Shown: positions 17,264-27,986, counted from the stretch's first letter. The stretch is DNA of 64,000 nt from Temperatibacter sp965603205 (GCA_965603205.1 CBFDCC010000006.1:62001-126000), one strand, 5' to 3'. Notes: generated from the letters alone by a model not told the origin. Program-made: numbers and translations.

Positions 17264-18871
17264 CTACATTCTAAAGATGCCGAATTTAGTCGGCTCTATT
17301 GGTGCGTTTAAGGAGGCGGATAGGGCAAGGCCAAGAATACGGCGTGTATCCTTTGGGTCAATGATACCATCATCCCATAGGCGCGCGCTGGCGTAATATG
17401 GGTGTCCTTGGTGCTCATATTGCGCGAGAATAGGCTCTTTGAACTTAGTTTCCTCTTCCTCGGACCATTTCTCACCGCGTAATTCTTTGCCGTCACGGGT
17501 AACTGTGGCGAGAACGCCAGCCGCTTGCTCGCCGCCCATTACTGATATACGGGCATTAGGCCACATGAACATAAAACGAGGCTGATAAGCGCGCCCACAC
17601 ATGCCGTAGTTGCCAGCACCATAACTGCCGCCGATAACGATGGTGAATTTAGGTACTTTGGCACAGGCAACTGCTGTTACCATCTTAGCCCCATCACGAG
17701 CGATGCCAGCATTCTCGTAATCTTTACCCACCATGAACCCCATGATGTTTTGCAAGAATAGCAGCGGAATACCGCGTTGAGTACAAAGCTCAACAAAATG
17801 TGCGCCTTTACGTGCACTCTCGGCAAATAAAATGCCGTTATTGGCTACAATACCAATAGGCATGCCGTGGATATGGGCAAAACCACAGATGAGGGTTTCG
17901 CCGTATAATTTTTTAAATTCATCAAAGTCACTACCATCAACTAGGCGCATGATAATCTCACGGACATCATAGGGTTGACGTGCATCCTTGGGGATGACCC
18001 CATAAATATCATCAGGATCAAATAGTGGGTCTTTAGTTTCTTTAAGATTGAGCTGTAAGTCTTTCTTATAATTAAGATTTGATACAATTGACCTTGCAAT
18101 TCCTAACGCGTGTCTGTCATCCTTTGCAAGATGGTCAACTACGCCTGATGTACGGGCATGTACGTCGCCGCCACCTAGCTCTTCAGCTGTTACAACTTCA
18201 CCCGTTGCCGCCTTTACAAGGGGTGGGCCAGCTAGAAAAATTGTGCCTTGGTTTTGAACGATGATAGTCTCATCCGACATGGCAGGTACATATGCGCCAC
18301 CAGCTGTGCAGCTACCCATTACAACAGCGATCTGAGGAATGCCCATGGCCGACATATTAGCTTGGTTATAGAAAATACGGCCAAAGTGATTTTTGTCGGG
18401 GAAAACTTCATCCTGATTAGGTAGGTTAGCGCCGCCGCTATCTACAAGGTAAACACATGGTAATCTATTTTCTTGTGCTATCTCTTGTGCGCGTAGGTGT
18501 TTTTTGACGGTAATTGGGAAGTAAGTGCCGCCTTTTACGGTAGCATCATTGCATACGACCATGCATTCAACACCGCTAATACGACCGATACCTGCGATCA
18601 GGCCAGCAGCAGGTACCACGGCGTCATACATCTCATATCCAGCCATTTGGCCAATCTCTAGGAAGGGTGATCCTTTATCCAGTAATGTCTTTACACGGTC
18701 GCGGGGTAACAACTTGCCGCGTTTAAGGTGCTTGTCACGTGCACGTTCAGGGCCGCCTTGTGCAATTTCGACGACTTTAGATTTAAGATCGTCTGTTAGA
18801 TTCTGCATGTGCGCCTTATTGGCTGCAAATTCGGTGGAATTTGAATTGAGCTGGCTATCTAGTCGCACCAT
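17264..18871 (-). CDS. liuB: 3-methylcrotonyl-CoA carboxylase, carboxyltransferase beta subunit
   Basis: A 535-residue carboxyltransferase, full length for the family, first gene of the leftward liu operon. Diagnostic segments include VVCNDATVKGGTYFPITVKKHLRAQ, VYLVDSGGANLPNQ and GSYGAGNYGMCGRAY with the oxyanion-type glycines. It transfers the carboxyl group from LiuD's biotin to methylcrotonyl-CoA. A strong AGGAGG sits 7 nt before ATG 18871. A LysR gene is divergent across about 100 bp. Confidence 0.96.
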   Translation of the reverse strand: MVRLDSQLNSNSTEFAANKAHMQNLTDDLKSKVVEIAQGGPERARDKHLKRGKLLPRDRVKTLLDKGSPFLEIGQMAGYEMYDAVVPAAGLIAGIGRISGVECMVVCNDATVKGGTYFPITVKKHLRAQEIAQENRLPCVYLVDSGGANLPNQDEVFPDKNHFGRIFYNQANMSAMGIPQIAVVMGSCTAGGAYVPAMSDETIIVQNQGTIFLAGPPLVKAATGEVVTAEELGGGDVHARTSGVVDHLAKDDRHALGIARSIVSNLNYKKDLQLNLKETKDPLFDPDDIYGVIPKDARQPYDVREIIMRLVDGSDFDEFKKLYGETLICGFAHIHGMPIGIVANNGILFAESARKGAHFVELCTQRGIPLLFLQNIMGFMVGKDYENAGIARDGAKMVTAVACAKVPKFTIVIGGSYGAGNYGMCGRAYQPRFMFMWPNARISVMGGEQAAGVLATVTRDGKELRGEKWSEEEETKFKEPILAQYEHQGHPYYASARLWDDGIIDPKDTRRILGLALSASLNAPIEPTKFGIFRM

Positions 18872-18979
18872 GTATGACCTCCTGTATAATAGCTATGTAA
18901 CTATAATTAAGCTGGATATTAACTTACAATATGATATAGGTACAATTGATAGTAACAATATTAATAATAGATAGTGTCT

Positions 18980-19858
18980 ATGATGGAACTGTATCTTTTA
19001 AAATATTTCTTAGCAGTGGTTGAAAAAGGTAGCTTTACCAAAGCAGCTGCTAGTGAGTATGTCACGCAGCCCACATTATCAGCTGGTATTAAAAAGTTAG
19101 AAAGCCAAATGGGTCACGCGCTTTTTGAGCGCACCAACAGGCGTGTATTTCTAACTGAGGCGGGGACACGGTTTTTGCCGCGCGCCAAATCCATATTGCA
19201 TGAATGCAATATGGCACAGCAAGAATTTGAAGAAACTGAGAGCGCCGCAGTCTTGCGCGTAGGATTACTCAACAGTATATCGCACAATCTGGTGCGAGAT
19301 TTTTTAAAGGCGTTTCAACGGGTTGATCATGACTGTGTGTTAGAAATTGTTGACGGCACTGAACAAGAGCTTAGAAATCGATTAGATGATAGAAGTCTTG
19401 ATTATGTCATTTCTATCATGCGCGGTCAGCCAAGTGATCTTATGCTTTCACTGTATAAAGAAGATTATTGTTTCATTGTGTCGAACGACCATCCACTTGT
19501 TAGTCATGATGAGTTGCAACCAAAGGATCTTCTTAATCAAGAAATGATTGTCAGAAGCAACTGTGAATTACTCAGTGAAACCAGCAGGTATTTTACAAAC
19601 AATAATGTGCGGCCGCGTTTAGTGTATCGCACACAAAATGATAGCAAAGCTATGGCAATGGTTGCTGCGGGTGTTGGGGCAATGGTTGTACCTAGATCGT
19701 TTGTAACAGATGATGTTAGTGCCCATCAGCTATCAGGTTTTTCTTATGATCGCACTATAGCGTTATATCGTCCCTTATACCGTATGCCAGACGCAACAAT
19801 CAAAGCGAGTGAAGCATTTGAATCTGTCGCTAAATCCTTTTTCTGTGATAATATTTGA
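18980..19858 (+). CDS. LysR family transcriptional regulator, divergent from the liu operon
   Basis: About 290 residues: N-terminal winged HTH (YFLAVVEKGSFTKAAASEYVTQPTLSAGIKKLE region, residues 10-45) and a C-terminal effector-binding domain. The frame opens at GTG 18974; ATG 18980 or 18983 are equally possible, and no strong ribosome-binding site decides. Position suggests that it regulates liuBCDA. In proteobacteria liu operons are more often controlled by MerR-type LiuR or TetR-type LiuQ, so a LysR regulator would be a lineage variation. The effector is unknown. Confidence 0.88.
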   Translation: MMELYLLKYFLAVVEKGSFTKAAASEYVTQPTLSAGIKKLESQMGHALFERTNRRVFLTEAGTRFLPRAKSILHECNMAQQEFEETESAAVLRVGLLNSISHNLVRDFLKAFQRVDHDCVLEIVDGTEQELRNRLDDRSLDYVISIMRGQPSDLMLSLYKEDYCFIVSNDHPLVSHDELQPKDLLNQEMIVRSNCELLSETSRYFTNNNVRPRLVYRTQNDSKAMAMVAAGVGAMVVPRSFVTDDVSAHQLSGFSYDRTIALYRPLYRMPDATIKASEAFESVAKSFFCDNI

Positions 19859-19999
19859 AGGTTATTACCATAACTGAACGTAACATATGCGTGATAGTAT
19901 ATAAACTAAAGTCGAATTCACTGGACATGACTATAGTTCGTATAGCATTTTGCCGCAATATTTAGCTTAGATTCTACAATTATAAGGTCTGCATTTTTT

Positions 20000-21130
20000 A
20001 TGGACGAAACTAAAAAAATAGGGCGCTTGCCTATCATTATTGTTTTCATTGGTCTGATTAGTTTAGCGCTTTGGCTGACTGTTGGTGGTGATGATGCTAA
20101 AAAAGATGGCCGAGGATGGGGCGGTCGTTCTATCAGTGTTAGGGTTGCACCAATAACCGAGCGTGTATTCGAAGATATAGTCGAGGCCATTGGTACAGCA
20201 AAAGCTAATGAATCAGTGACACTTGCAGCCCGTGTATCGGAAACGGTATCGCGTATTTCCTTTGAAGACGGTCAGATAGTTAAAAAAGGCACCTTGTTGG
20301 TTAAAATGACAAGCGACGAAGAAGAGGCTCTGCTGCGTGAGGCAAAGTCTAATGTTGCAGAAGCAAAACAACAATATGACCGGATTAATAATCTTGTTAA
20401 GCGAGGCAATGCCAGCACGGCAACATTAGAAGTTCAAATTAGCAAGTTAGAGACAGCGCGCGCTAAGATAGCAGGCGTACAGGCGCGCATTAATGATCGC
20501 AGGATTATTGCTCCCTTTGATGGCATATTAGGCCTTAGACAGGTGAGCGAGGGTGCTCTTATCTCGCCAAATGCACCAATCACAACAATCGATGATATCA
20601 CAATCATTAAATTAGATTTTTCAGTGCCCGAGCGTTTTATTGCAGGTTTAGGTGAGGGCCAAAAAGTATTGGCGCAAGTTGATGCCTATACAGGTAGAGA
20701 ATTTATAGGGACTGTGACATCTGTGGATAGTCGTGTTGATCCTATTAGCCGCACTGTGCGTATTCGCGCAGAGGTTAATAATGATGAGATGTTACTGCGT
20801 CCAGGTATGTTAATGACTGTTAAGCTGATCAGCCGTAGCTGGAATGCCTTGGCCATACCAGAAGAATCTATTCAGCCAACAGCGAATAAAAATTATGTCT
20901 ATGTTGTCGACAGTGAAGGCATGGCAGAGCGTCGTGAGGTTATCTTAGGTCTGCGACGTCCCGGATATGTAGAAGCAATGTCTGGTGTTGCTATGGGTGA
21001 TAAGATCGTGGTTGAGGGTATTTTGCGCCTAAGCAGTGCTAAGACTAAGGTGTCTGTTATTGGCGCGTCGAATTCTGCTCAAACTAATTCTAAAAAAATG
21101 AGTGAAAAGCCAAAAGCTAGATCGCAATAG
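20000..21130 (+). CDS. RND efflux periplasmic adaptor subunit
   Basis: A 376-residue HlyD/AcrA-like membrane-fusion protein. An N-terminal membrane anchor (residues about 9-27) is followed by the lipoyl-like segment, a short alpha-helical hairpin (about 105-155) and beta-barrel domain (FDGILGLRQVSEGALISPN region). It links an inner-membrane RND pump to an outer-membrane channel. It is 11 bp upstream of the pump gene; no TolC-like gene is nearby, so a channel encoded elsewhere must be used. The C-terminus is lysine/serine-rich. Confidence 0.93.
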   Translation: MDETKKIGRLPIIIVFIGLISLALWLTVGGDDAKKDGRGWGGRSISVRVAPITERVFEDIVEAIGTAKANESVTLAARVSETVSRISFEDGQIVKKGTLLVKMTSDEEEALLREAKSNVAEAKQQYDRINNLVKRGNASTATLEVQISKLETARAKIAGVQARINDRRIIAPFDGILGLRQVSEGALISPNAPITTIDDITIIKLDFSVPERFIAGLGEGQKVLAQVDAYTGREFIGTVTSVDSRVDPISRTVRIRAEVNNDEMLLRPGMLMTVKLISRSWNALAIPEESIQPTANKNYVYVVDSEGMAERREVILGLRRPGYVEAMSGVAMGDKIVVEGILRLSSAKTKVSVIGASNSAQTNSKKMSEKPKARSQ

Positions 21131-21141
21131 GGAGCTAGATA

Positions 21142-24100
21142 ATGTTATTATCCGATGTGTCTGTAAAACGCCCTGTATTTGCAACGGTTTTAAGCCTGTT
21201 ACTTATAGTATTTGGTGCATTATCTTTTACTAAACTTTCAGTGCGTGAACTGCCTGACGTTGATGAACCTGTTGTCTCTATCCGTACAAGCTATCCCGGT
21301 GCTAATGCGGCTGTGATTGAAACACGTATTACCCAGTTAATAGAGGGTAACATTGCCGACATTCCAGGCATTAAGACTATGGATAGTACTAGCCGTGATG
21401 GTAGGTCTAGCATAAACATTGAATTTGATCTGGATCGTGATATCGATGCCGCTGCCAATGATGTTCGTGATCGTGTATCGCGTATCATGGGCAATTTACC
21501 TGATGAAGTGCGCGCCCCAGAGATTACAAAAGCCGATGACGATGCTCGACCTATTATGTATTTTGGTCTAACCAGCTCTGTTCTGGATATTTTACAGCTT
21601 ACGGATTACGCAGAACGCAATATTGTTGACAGATTATCCGTTGTTGATGGTGTTGCACGGGTTAACGTGGGCGGTGGCGCCCGCTACGCCATTCGTATTC
21701 ATCTTGACCGTCAAGCTATGGCGGCCAGACAGTTGACTGTTGTGGATGTAGAGGCTGCACTTCGGCGCGAAAATGTAGAGCTGCCTGCTGGTAAGGTAGA
21801 AAGCATTAACAGAGATACTATCGTGCGTATTAACCGTGAGTATGTTGAACCTAGGGATTTTGAAAAATTAGTAATACGCGAAGGCAATGATGGTGCATTT
21901 GTACGACTAGGTGATGTTGCAAAGGTTGCGATGGGGGCTGAGCGCACAAAGCGAGAGTTTCGCAGTAATGGTCAGGCTTTGGTCGGCATAGGTGTGGCCA
22001 AACAATCAACGGCTAATACTTTGTCTGTTGCTAAAGCTGCCAAGGCTGAGATGGATAAAATACGAAAATCCCTACCTGAAAGCATAACAATGCCAGAAGG
22101 TATGGATAGTAGTGAGTTTATTGAAGATGCAATCGATGAGGTTTATCGGACCTTGGCTATCGCTATGATACTGGTGTTTATCGTTTTGTACTTATTCCTT
22201 GGTAATATAAAAACGGTTCTTGTGCCTGCTGTTACAGTACCCGTTAGTCTTATTGCATCCTTTTGGGTGCTTGATATGGCTGGTGTGTCTATTAACCTTA
22301 TAACAATGCTAGGTATTGTGTTGGCTATTGGATTAGTGGTTGATGACGCGATTGTGGTATTAGAAAATATTTATCGTCGCGTTGAGGATGGCGAACCGGG
22401 ACTAATGGCGGCTTATAATGGAGCCCGCCAAGTTGGTTTCGCTGTGATTGCTACTACAATGGTGCTCATTGGTGTATTTGTGCCGATTATGTTTTTAACA
22501 GGCAAAGTAGGGCGTTTGTTTGGTGAGCTAGCTATTACTATGTCAGCGGCCGTTGCTTTCTCTAGTTTAATTGCACTGACTTTATGCCCGATGCTTTGTT
22601 CCAAATTGGTTCGTAGGCGTAATAAAAAGCCAGCCTTTGCTAAGAAATTAGATCGTGGATTTGGCCGATTGCAGGCTGGGTATGCAAAGGCTGTATTGAT
22701 GTGCCTAGATAACAAGGCTGCTGTTGTTGCCTGTTTCATAGCTTGTTTTGCCGTTATCTATGGTTTGCAGGGTAAAATAGCATCAGAGCTAGCACCCACA
22801 GAAGATCGCTCATCTATGTTCTTACGTATCCAAGGACCTGAGGGGGCATCCTTTAAATTTATTAGTGATCACTCTATTGAGATAGAAAAACAAATCCTGC
22901 CGCTTATTGAAACAGGCGAGCTTAGTCGTTTGATTATTAGAACTTCTGCTGGTGGAGGTTGGGGCTTTATTGTCTTAACACCTGTAGAGCAACGCACACG
23001 CTCAGCATCGGAAATCGCGGCTGATCTGCGTATGAGACTTGCTAAAAACATACCAGGTGTGCGGGCTATTGCCTTTGCCCGTTCTGGTCTTGGTATGCGT
23101 GGCGGTAGCAGTGAGGCGATGCAATTCGTTATAGGTGGCAATACATACGAAGAGCTGGGCCGATATAAGAAAATAATGATGGAAGAATTAGAAAACTATC
23201 CAGGATTGCGTAATGTCACGGGTGATTACGAAGAAACGCAACCACAGTTCAAAGTAAGGATCGAGCGTAATCGCGCGGCCGATCTTGGTGTATCCGTTCA
23301 GGCGATAGGGCGAACATTAGAAACGATGATGGGCGGCAGACGCGCCACCACGTTTGTTAAAGACGGTGAAGAATATGATGTGATTTTACAAGCCGCTGAG
23401 AGTGACCGTATGGAACCACTTGATATGGCTAATAATTATGTGCGCTCTTCTACGTCAGGTGAGCTTATACCGCTTACAAACCTTGTGAAAATATATGAAG
23501 AATCAGGATCAGGTAGCTTAAAACACTTCAACCGCGTTAGGGCGTTGACCATGAGCGGTAATGTGGCAGCTGGTTACACACTGGGCGAAGTGTTAGAATT
23601 TATGGAAAAGACCGTGCGCGAGGTTATCCCCGATGCTACTAGTATTGATTATAAAGGCACCACTCGCGAATATATGGAGGCGGGTAATGATGTTTATTTC
23701 ATCTTTGTCATGGCGCTGGCTGTTGTATTCTTGGTTCTAGCTGCACAGTTTGAAAGCTTCATTCATCCTTTGATCATTATGCTGACTGTACCACTTGCAT
23801 TGATGGGCGGGCTGCTGGGGCTGTATGTCGCCGATAGTACTATGAATATCTATAGCCAGCTTGGGATGATCATGCTGGTGGGCTTGGCGGCGAAGAACGG
23901 TATTTTAATCGTTGAGTTTGCTAATCAACTGCGTGATCAGGGTCGCGATGTACGCACGGCTCTTATTGAGGCGTCAACATTACGCCTACGTCCCATTATG
24001 ATGACGGGTATATCAACCGCCTTTGGCGCACTGCCGCTGATGATGGCAACAGGTGCTGGTGCGGCTAGTCGTCAAACTATTGGTGTTGTGGTATTTGGCG

Positions 24101-24246
24101 GTGTGACCATTGCCACACTTCTTACGCTGTTCATTATACCCGTATTTTATGATTGGCTCGCGCCTTATACTAAATCACCGGGGCATGTGGCCGATGAATT
24201 GAAGAAGCAATCAGAAGAGCAAGAAAAGCGTGAACCTGCGGAATAA
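21142..24246 (+). CDS. RND efflux pump permease (HAE1/AcrB type)
   Basis: A 1034-residue inner-membrane proton antiporter with the usual 12 transmembrane segments in two halves. The proton-relay aspartates are in GLVVDDAIVVLENIYR (fourth TM segment) and the matching lysine in GLAAKNGILIVEFANQLRDQG (tenth). N-terminal FATVLSLLLIVFGALSF is TM1. Exports hydrophobic compounds or drugs; substrate cannot be told. It forms an operon with the adaptor upstream and has no local regulator. Confidence 0.95.
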   Translation: MLLSDVSVKRPVFATVLSLLLIVFGALSFTKLSVRELPDVDEPVVSIRTSYPGANAAVIETRITQLIEGNIADIPGIKTMDSTSRDGRSSINIEFDLDRDIDAAANDVRDRVSRIMGNLPDEVRAPEITKADDDARPIMYFGLTSSVLDILQLTDYAERNIVDRLSVVDGVARVNVGGGARYAIRIHLDRQAMAARQLTVVDVEAALRRENVELPAGKVESINRDTIVRINREYVEPRDFEKLVIREGNDGAFVRLGDVAKVAMGAERTKREFRSNGQALVGIGVAKQSTANTLSVAKAAKAEMDKIRKSLPESITMPEGMDSSEFIEDAIDEVYRTLAIAMILVFIVLYLFLGNIKTVLVPAVTVPVSLIASFWVLDMAGVSINLITMLGIVLAIGLVVDDAIVVLENIYRRVEDGEPGLMAAYNGARQVGFAVIATTMVLIGVFVPIMFLTGKVGRLFGELAITMSAAVAFSSLIALTLCPMLCSKLVRRRNKKPAFAKKLDRGFGRLQAGYAKAVLMCLDNKAAVVACFIACFAVIYGLQGKIASELAPTEDRSSMFLRIQGPEGASFKFISDHSIEIEKQILPLIETGELSRLIIRTSAGGGWGFIVLTPVEQRTRSASEIAADLRMRLAKNIPGVRAIAFARSGLGMRGGSSEAMQFVIGGNTYEELGRYKKIMMEELENYPGLRNVTGDYEETQPQFKVRIERNRAADLGVSVQAIGRTLETMMGGRRATTFVKDGEEYDVILQAAESDRMEPLDMANNYVRSSTSGELIPLTNLVKIYEESGSGSLKHFNRVRALTMSGNVAAGYTLGEVLEFMEKTVREVIPDATSIDYKGTTREYMEAGNDVYFIFVMALAVVFLVLAAQFESFIHPLIIMLTVPLALMGGLLGLYVADSTMNIYSQLGMIMLVGLAAKNGILIVEFANQLRDQGRDVRTALIEASTLRLRPIMMTGISTAFGALPLMMATGAGAASRQTIGVVVFGGVTIATLLTLFIIPVFYDWLAPYTKSPGHVADELKKQSEEQEKREPAE

Positions 24247-24296
24247 TCCTCCAAAATCAAATGAGTTGATGACGCGTTGGGGTGTGATGTTTGGCT

Positions 24297-25523
24297 TTAA
24301 ACCGTTTTAGCCTGTTCAACCTTAAAACCAGCTTTTTCTAACCCAACAACAACACGGTCAGCGTGGGCTTTGTCTTTGGCCTCTATCACCATTTCCATTT
24401 CCGTCATTTTTAGCGATACCGCACCAAATTCGCGCTGGTGACGTAGCTCAATGACGTTGGCACCAATTTTAGCCACCACATTGGTTACCTCAGCTAGGCT
24501 GCCGGGTTTATCCACCATGGTAATCCGTAGGCGGGTTAGGCGGCCATCACGTGCCATCGCGCGCATAATAGCGCTGGCTAGTAGACGGCTGTCAATATTA
24601 CCGCCCGTAAGGATGAGGCCGATTTTACCGTCTTTGAACTTGTCTGGGTATTCCATGAGCGCAGCTAGGCCCGTGGCACCAGCACCCTCAACAACAACTT
24701 TTTCGATCTCCATCATAAGCACGATGGCTTCTTCGATTTTTGTCTCGGGTATGATTAAAATTTCATCAACAAGCTCGCGCACAATTTCTTGAGCGAGGTC
24801 ACCTGGCGCATTCACAGCAATACCTTCTGCAATTGTCAACTCAGATGACTCTAATTCCACACCGTCGATTGCTACCTTCATCGAAGGGAATGCTTCAGTT
24901 TGAACACCGACAATCTTGATGTTCGGATTAATGTCCTTGGCGATAGTTGCGATGCCAGAGATTAAACCACCGCCACCAATGGGCACGATAAGCGTATCAA
25001 GATCAGGCACGTCTTCTAATATTTCTAGGCCAACAGTACCTTGGCCAGCCATTACCAATGGATCGTTAAAAGGGTGAATAAATACATAGCCGTTTTCTTC
25101 AGCAAGCGTTAGAGCGGCGGCTGTTGCTTCCTCTAATTTTTTACCTTTAAGAACGACATTGGCGCCTAATTCCTCGGTGCTTTTAACCTTATTAAAAGGC
25201 GTGCTCTCGGGCATGACAATCGTTGCAGGAATGCCCATGCGGCGTGCATGGTAACTAACGCCCTGTGCGTGATTGCCCGCTGACATGGCCACAACGCCGC
25301 GTTTACGCTCATCATCACTCATGGCAAGTAGGCGGTTTAATGCGCCGCGCTCTTTATAAGCAGCAGTGAACTGGAAAATCTCAAATTTTAAATAAATATC
25401 AGCGCCTGTAATAGCAGAAAGCGTGCGTGATAAGCTTGTGTGAGTGCGGTTTACCGCTCCTTCTATGGCCTTAGCAGCAGTACGAACATCATCTGCGAAT
25501 ATTGGTAGGCTTTTATTAGTCAT
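24297..25523 (-). CDS. Threonine ammonia-lyase with C-terminal ACT domain
   Basis: A PLP-dependent fold-type II lyase of 408 residues. The PLP lysine is K57 in FTAAYKERGALNRL; the phosphate/substrate loop is SAGNHAQGV and the glycine loop PIGGGGLISG. Residues about 330-405 form an ACT-like domain, as in the shorter catabolic and anabolic threonine dehydratases. Product is 2-oxobutyrate plus ammonia. I use ATG 25523; the longer frame begins with TTG 25538. It converges with the RND operon. Serine may also be a substrate. Confidence 0.93.
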   Translation of the reverse strand: MTNKSLPIFADDVRTAAKAIEGAVNRTHTSLSRTLSAITGADIYLKFEIFQFTAAYKERGALNRLLAMSDDERKRGVVAMSAGNHAQGVSYHARRMGIPATIVMPESTPFNKVKSTEELGANVVLKGKKLEEATAAALTLAEENGYVFIHPFNDPLVMAGQGTVGLEILEDVPDLDTLIVPIGGGGLISGIATIAKDINPNIKIVGVQTEAFPSMKVAIDGVELESSELTIAEGIAVNAPGDLAQEIVRELVDEILIIPETKIEEAIVLMMEIEKVVVEGAGATGLAALMEYPDKFKDGKIGLILTGGNIDSRLLASAIMRAMARDGRLTRLRITMVDKPGSLAEVTNVVAKIGANVIELRHQREFGAVSLKMTEMEMVIEAKDKAHADRVVVGLEKAGFKVEQAKTV

Positions 25524-25724
25524 TTTTGATGCTTTCAAAATACGAGTTCAGCCTTTGATTTGCCACAGTTAGGCGGCCATGTAAAGCAAGCTAATCTTTG
25601 GCTCTTGATAAGCTATTGATACAGAAAGTATGAATAGTGACTGGTAGTTACATTTTAACTAGTAAAGTGGGAGGCTCAAAGTTACTATCTTAAAAAAATG
25701 AAATAAGACCTTTGGGAGATATTA

Positions 25725-27941
25725 ATGTTTAAGTCAATGGCAGCCGTTATTGTGGCCGCAACGATAACGATAAGCGCTAACGCTGAAGAGCTAACGATTA
25801 AACGCTTAACAGGTAGTCCTGCGCTCTCAGGGCCAACAGTACAGGGATTGCAAGTCTCGCCAGATGGATCAAGAATCACATTCCTGCGCGGCAAAGAAAG
25901 CAATAAATCTGTCTTAGACCTATGGGAATATGATGTGACAAGCAAATCAGTAAAATTGCTTGTTGATTCTGATGATCTGCTTGGTGGTGTTGCCGAGGAA
26001 CTGAGCGAAGCTGAAAAAGCAGCGCGTGAGCGTAACCGAGAGCTTACAGGTAAAAGCGGTATTGTACGGTATTTCTGGTCAGATGATGCCAGTCAAATAT
26101 TGGTACCAACGGGTGGTGATATCTATGTAATGAATGTGGAGAGCAAGTCTGTAAAGCGTCTTACCAAGACAAAAGAATATGAAACAGATATTCGGTTTAG
26201 CCATAACGGTGAATATGTTTCCTTTGTCCGCAATCGTGATCTTTATGTAGTGACTGTAGAAACGGGCAAGGAAAAGCGCCTAACAAAAACAGCAAATACT
26301 GTAATTTCGAATGGACTGGCGGAATTTGCCGCCCAAGAAGAATTAAACCGTTTTACAGGCTATTGGTGGTCACCGGATGATACAAAAATCGCCTATGCCA
26401 GTGTAGATGAAAGCCCTGTCCCTAAAAAGTTATTCACAGATATTAAGGCTGATGGCTCAGTCGCGACGAGCATTAAACGGTATCCCGCAGCGGGCACAAA
26501 GAACGCCATTGTTGATTTGGGAGTAGTATCTATTAAATCGGGTAAAACCAAATGGATACATGACGCAAAAGACGGTGAAGAATATCTAGCGCGTGTTCAG
26601 TGGACACCAGATAGTCAGACAGTTTCATATCAGATACTTGAACGTGATCAATTGTCGTTGGATTTACATTTTTATGATGTTGGGACCAAGATAAAAAGAA
26701 CGGTATTATCCGAAAAATCTGATGTGTGGATTAATCTGCATAAAATGCAATATATGCTGAAAAAATCAGATAATTTTATTTGGGCCCATGAGCGCAATGG
26801 ATTCCGTCATTTGTATTTGTTTGATCGTGAAGGTAATCAAGTTAAGGCCTTAACGTCGGGGAAATGGGTTGTCTCAGGCCTTGCTAAAGTCGATGAGGAA
26901 AAAGGCTTAGTTTATTTCGCGGGCTTTAAAGACAGCGTGTTAGAACAGCATTTATATTCCGTATCACTGACAGAGGGGCCATCTTCTATTAAACGTGTAA
27001 CGCGTGAGGAAGGCTGGCACGGGCCAACTGTTGGTAAAACTGTCTTTGTCGATAAATTCTCAAGCCCCACACAGCCGCCTCAAGTGGTAATTAGGTCGCT
27101 AATTGATGGTTCAGCGATGGCAATGATCATTGAGAATGCTGTAGAGGATGAACACCCTTTTGCGTCCTACAACGACACGGCAGTCACGACTACATTTGGA
27201 ACGATTAAATCTGTTGATGATTTTGATTTATATTACCGTATGGTTACGCCGCGTAATATGGTCAAAGGCAAAAAATACCCAACAATATTAGCGCCTTATG
27301 GTGGGCCGCATGGTCACCGTGTTGCCAAGAAATGGCGTGTGGATATCAACGAATATCTGGCGCGTCAGGGTTATGTAGTTATGACACTGGATAATCGCGG
27401 AAGCTGGAACCGTGGCCTAGAGTTCGAGGGTAAATTAAAGGACGCAATGGGTACCGTAGAGATCGAAGATCAAGTCACGGCGGCTGCGTATTTAGGCACG
27501 CTTGATTTTGTCGATAAAGACCGCATTGGTTTTCATGGTTGGTCCTATGGCGGCTATATGACTTTGATGGCGCTGTTTAAGCATCCAGAGGTGTTTAAGG
27601 TTGGTGTATCTGTAGCACCTGTAACCGATTGGCGCCTATATGACACAGCCTATACAGAGCGGTATCTTAGTCATCCTGATTTGCCAGGTGATGTCTACAA
27701 AAAGACAAGTGTTTTTCCTTATGTAGATAATTTCAATGGCAAGCTATTGCTGATACACGGAATGGCCGATGACAATGTTTTCTTTGATAATTCTGTAAAG
27801 CTTATGTCTGTGATGCAGCGTAAAGGTATGGATTTTGACTTTATGGCTTATCCCGGTAAGCGTCATGGTATTCGTGGTGATGGTGGCAGAGAGCATGTCT
27901 ATATGAAGATGGTTGATTTCTTTGATCAACATCTAAAATAA
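25725..27941 (+). CDS. S9 family peptidase, dipeptidyl-peptidase IV type
   Basis: A 738-residue exported serine peptidase that removes X-Pro dipeptides. It has a signal peptide (MFKSMAAVIVAATITISANA), an N-terminal beta-propeller (DPPIV_N, to about residue 480) with the exopeptidase substrate-binding motif AAQEELNRFTGYWWSPD, and an alpha/beta-hydrolase domain with the triad S607 (GWSYGGY), D682 (MADDNV) and H714 (KRHGI). It probably works in the periplasm together with other peptidases such as the DUF885 protein. A strong terminator follows directly. Confidence 0.95.
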   Translation: MFKSMAAVIVAATITISANAEELTIKRLTGSPALSGPTVQGLQVSPDGSRITFLRGKESNKSVLDLWEYDVTSKSVKLLVDSDDLLGGVAEELSEAEKAARERNRELTGKSGIVRYFWSDDASQILVPTGGDIYVMNVESKSVKRLTKTKEYETDIRFSHNGEYVSFVRNRDLYVVTVETGKEKRLTKTANTVISNGLAEFAAQEELNRFTGYWWSPDDTKIAYASVDESPVPKKLFTDIKADGSVATSIKRYPAAGTKNAIVDLGVVSIKSGKTKWIHDAKDGEEYLARVQWTPDSQTVSYQILERDQLSLDLHFYDVGTKIKRTVLSEKSDVWINLHKMQYMLKKSDNFIWAHERNGFRHLYLFDREGNQVKALTSGKWVVSGLAKVDEEKGLVYFAGFKDSVLEQHLYSVSLTEGPSSIKRVTREEGWHGPTVGKTVFVDKFSSPTQPPQVVIRSLIDGSAMAMIIENAVEDEHPFASYNDTAVTTTFGTIKSVDDFDLYYRMVTPRNMVKGKKYPTILAPYGGPHGHRVAKKWRVDINEYLARQGYVVMTLDNRGSWNRGLEFEGKLKDAMGTVEIEDQVTAAAYLGTLDFVDKDRIGFHGWSYGGYMTLMALFKHPEVFKVGVSVAPVTDWRLYDTAYTERYLSHPDLPGDVYKKTSVFPYVDNFNGKLLLIHGMADDNVFFDNSVKLMSVMQRKGMDFDFMAYPGKRHGIRGDGGREHVYMKMVDFFDQHLK

Positions 27942-27947
27942 AGATTT

Positions 27948-27986
27948 AAAGCCCCCAAAGTTACATGCATTCTTTGGGGGCTTTTT
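27948..27986. terminator. Strong bidirectional rho-independent terminator
   Basis: AAAGCCCCCAAAG, 11-nt loop, CTTTGGGGGCTTTTT: a perfect GC-rich stem with T-runs usable from both sides. It ends the peptidase gene and the converging TRAP operon, whose last gene stops at the edge of the hairpin. Confidence 0.93.
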
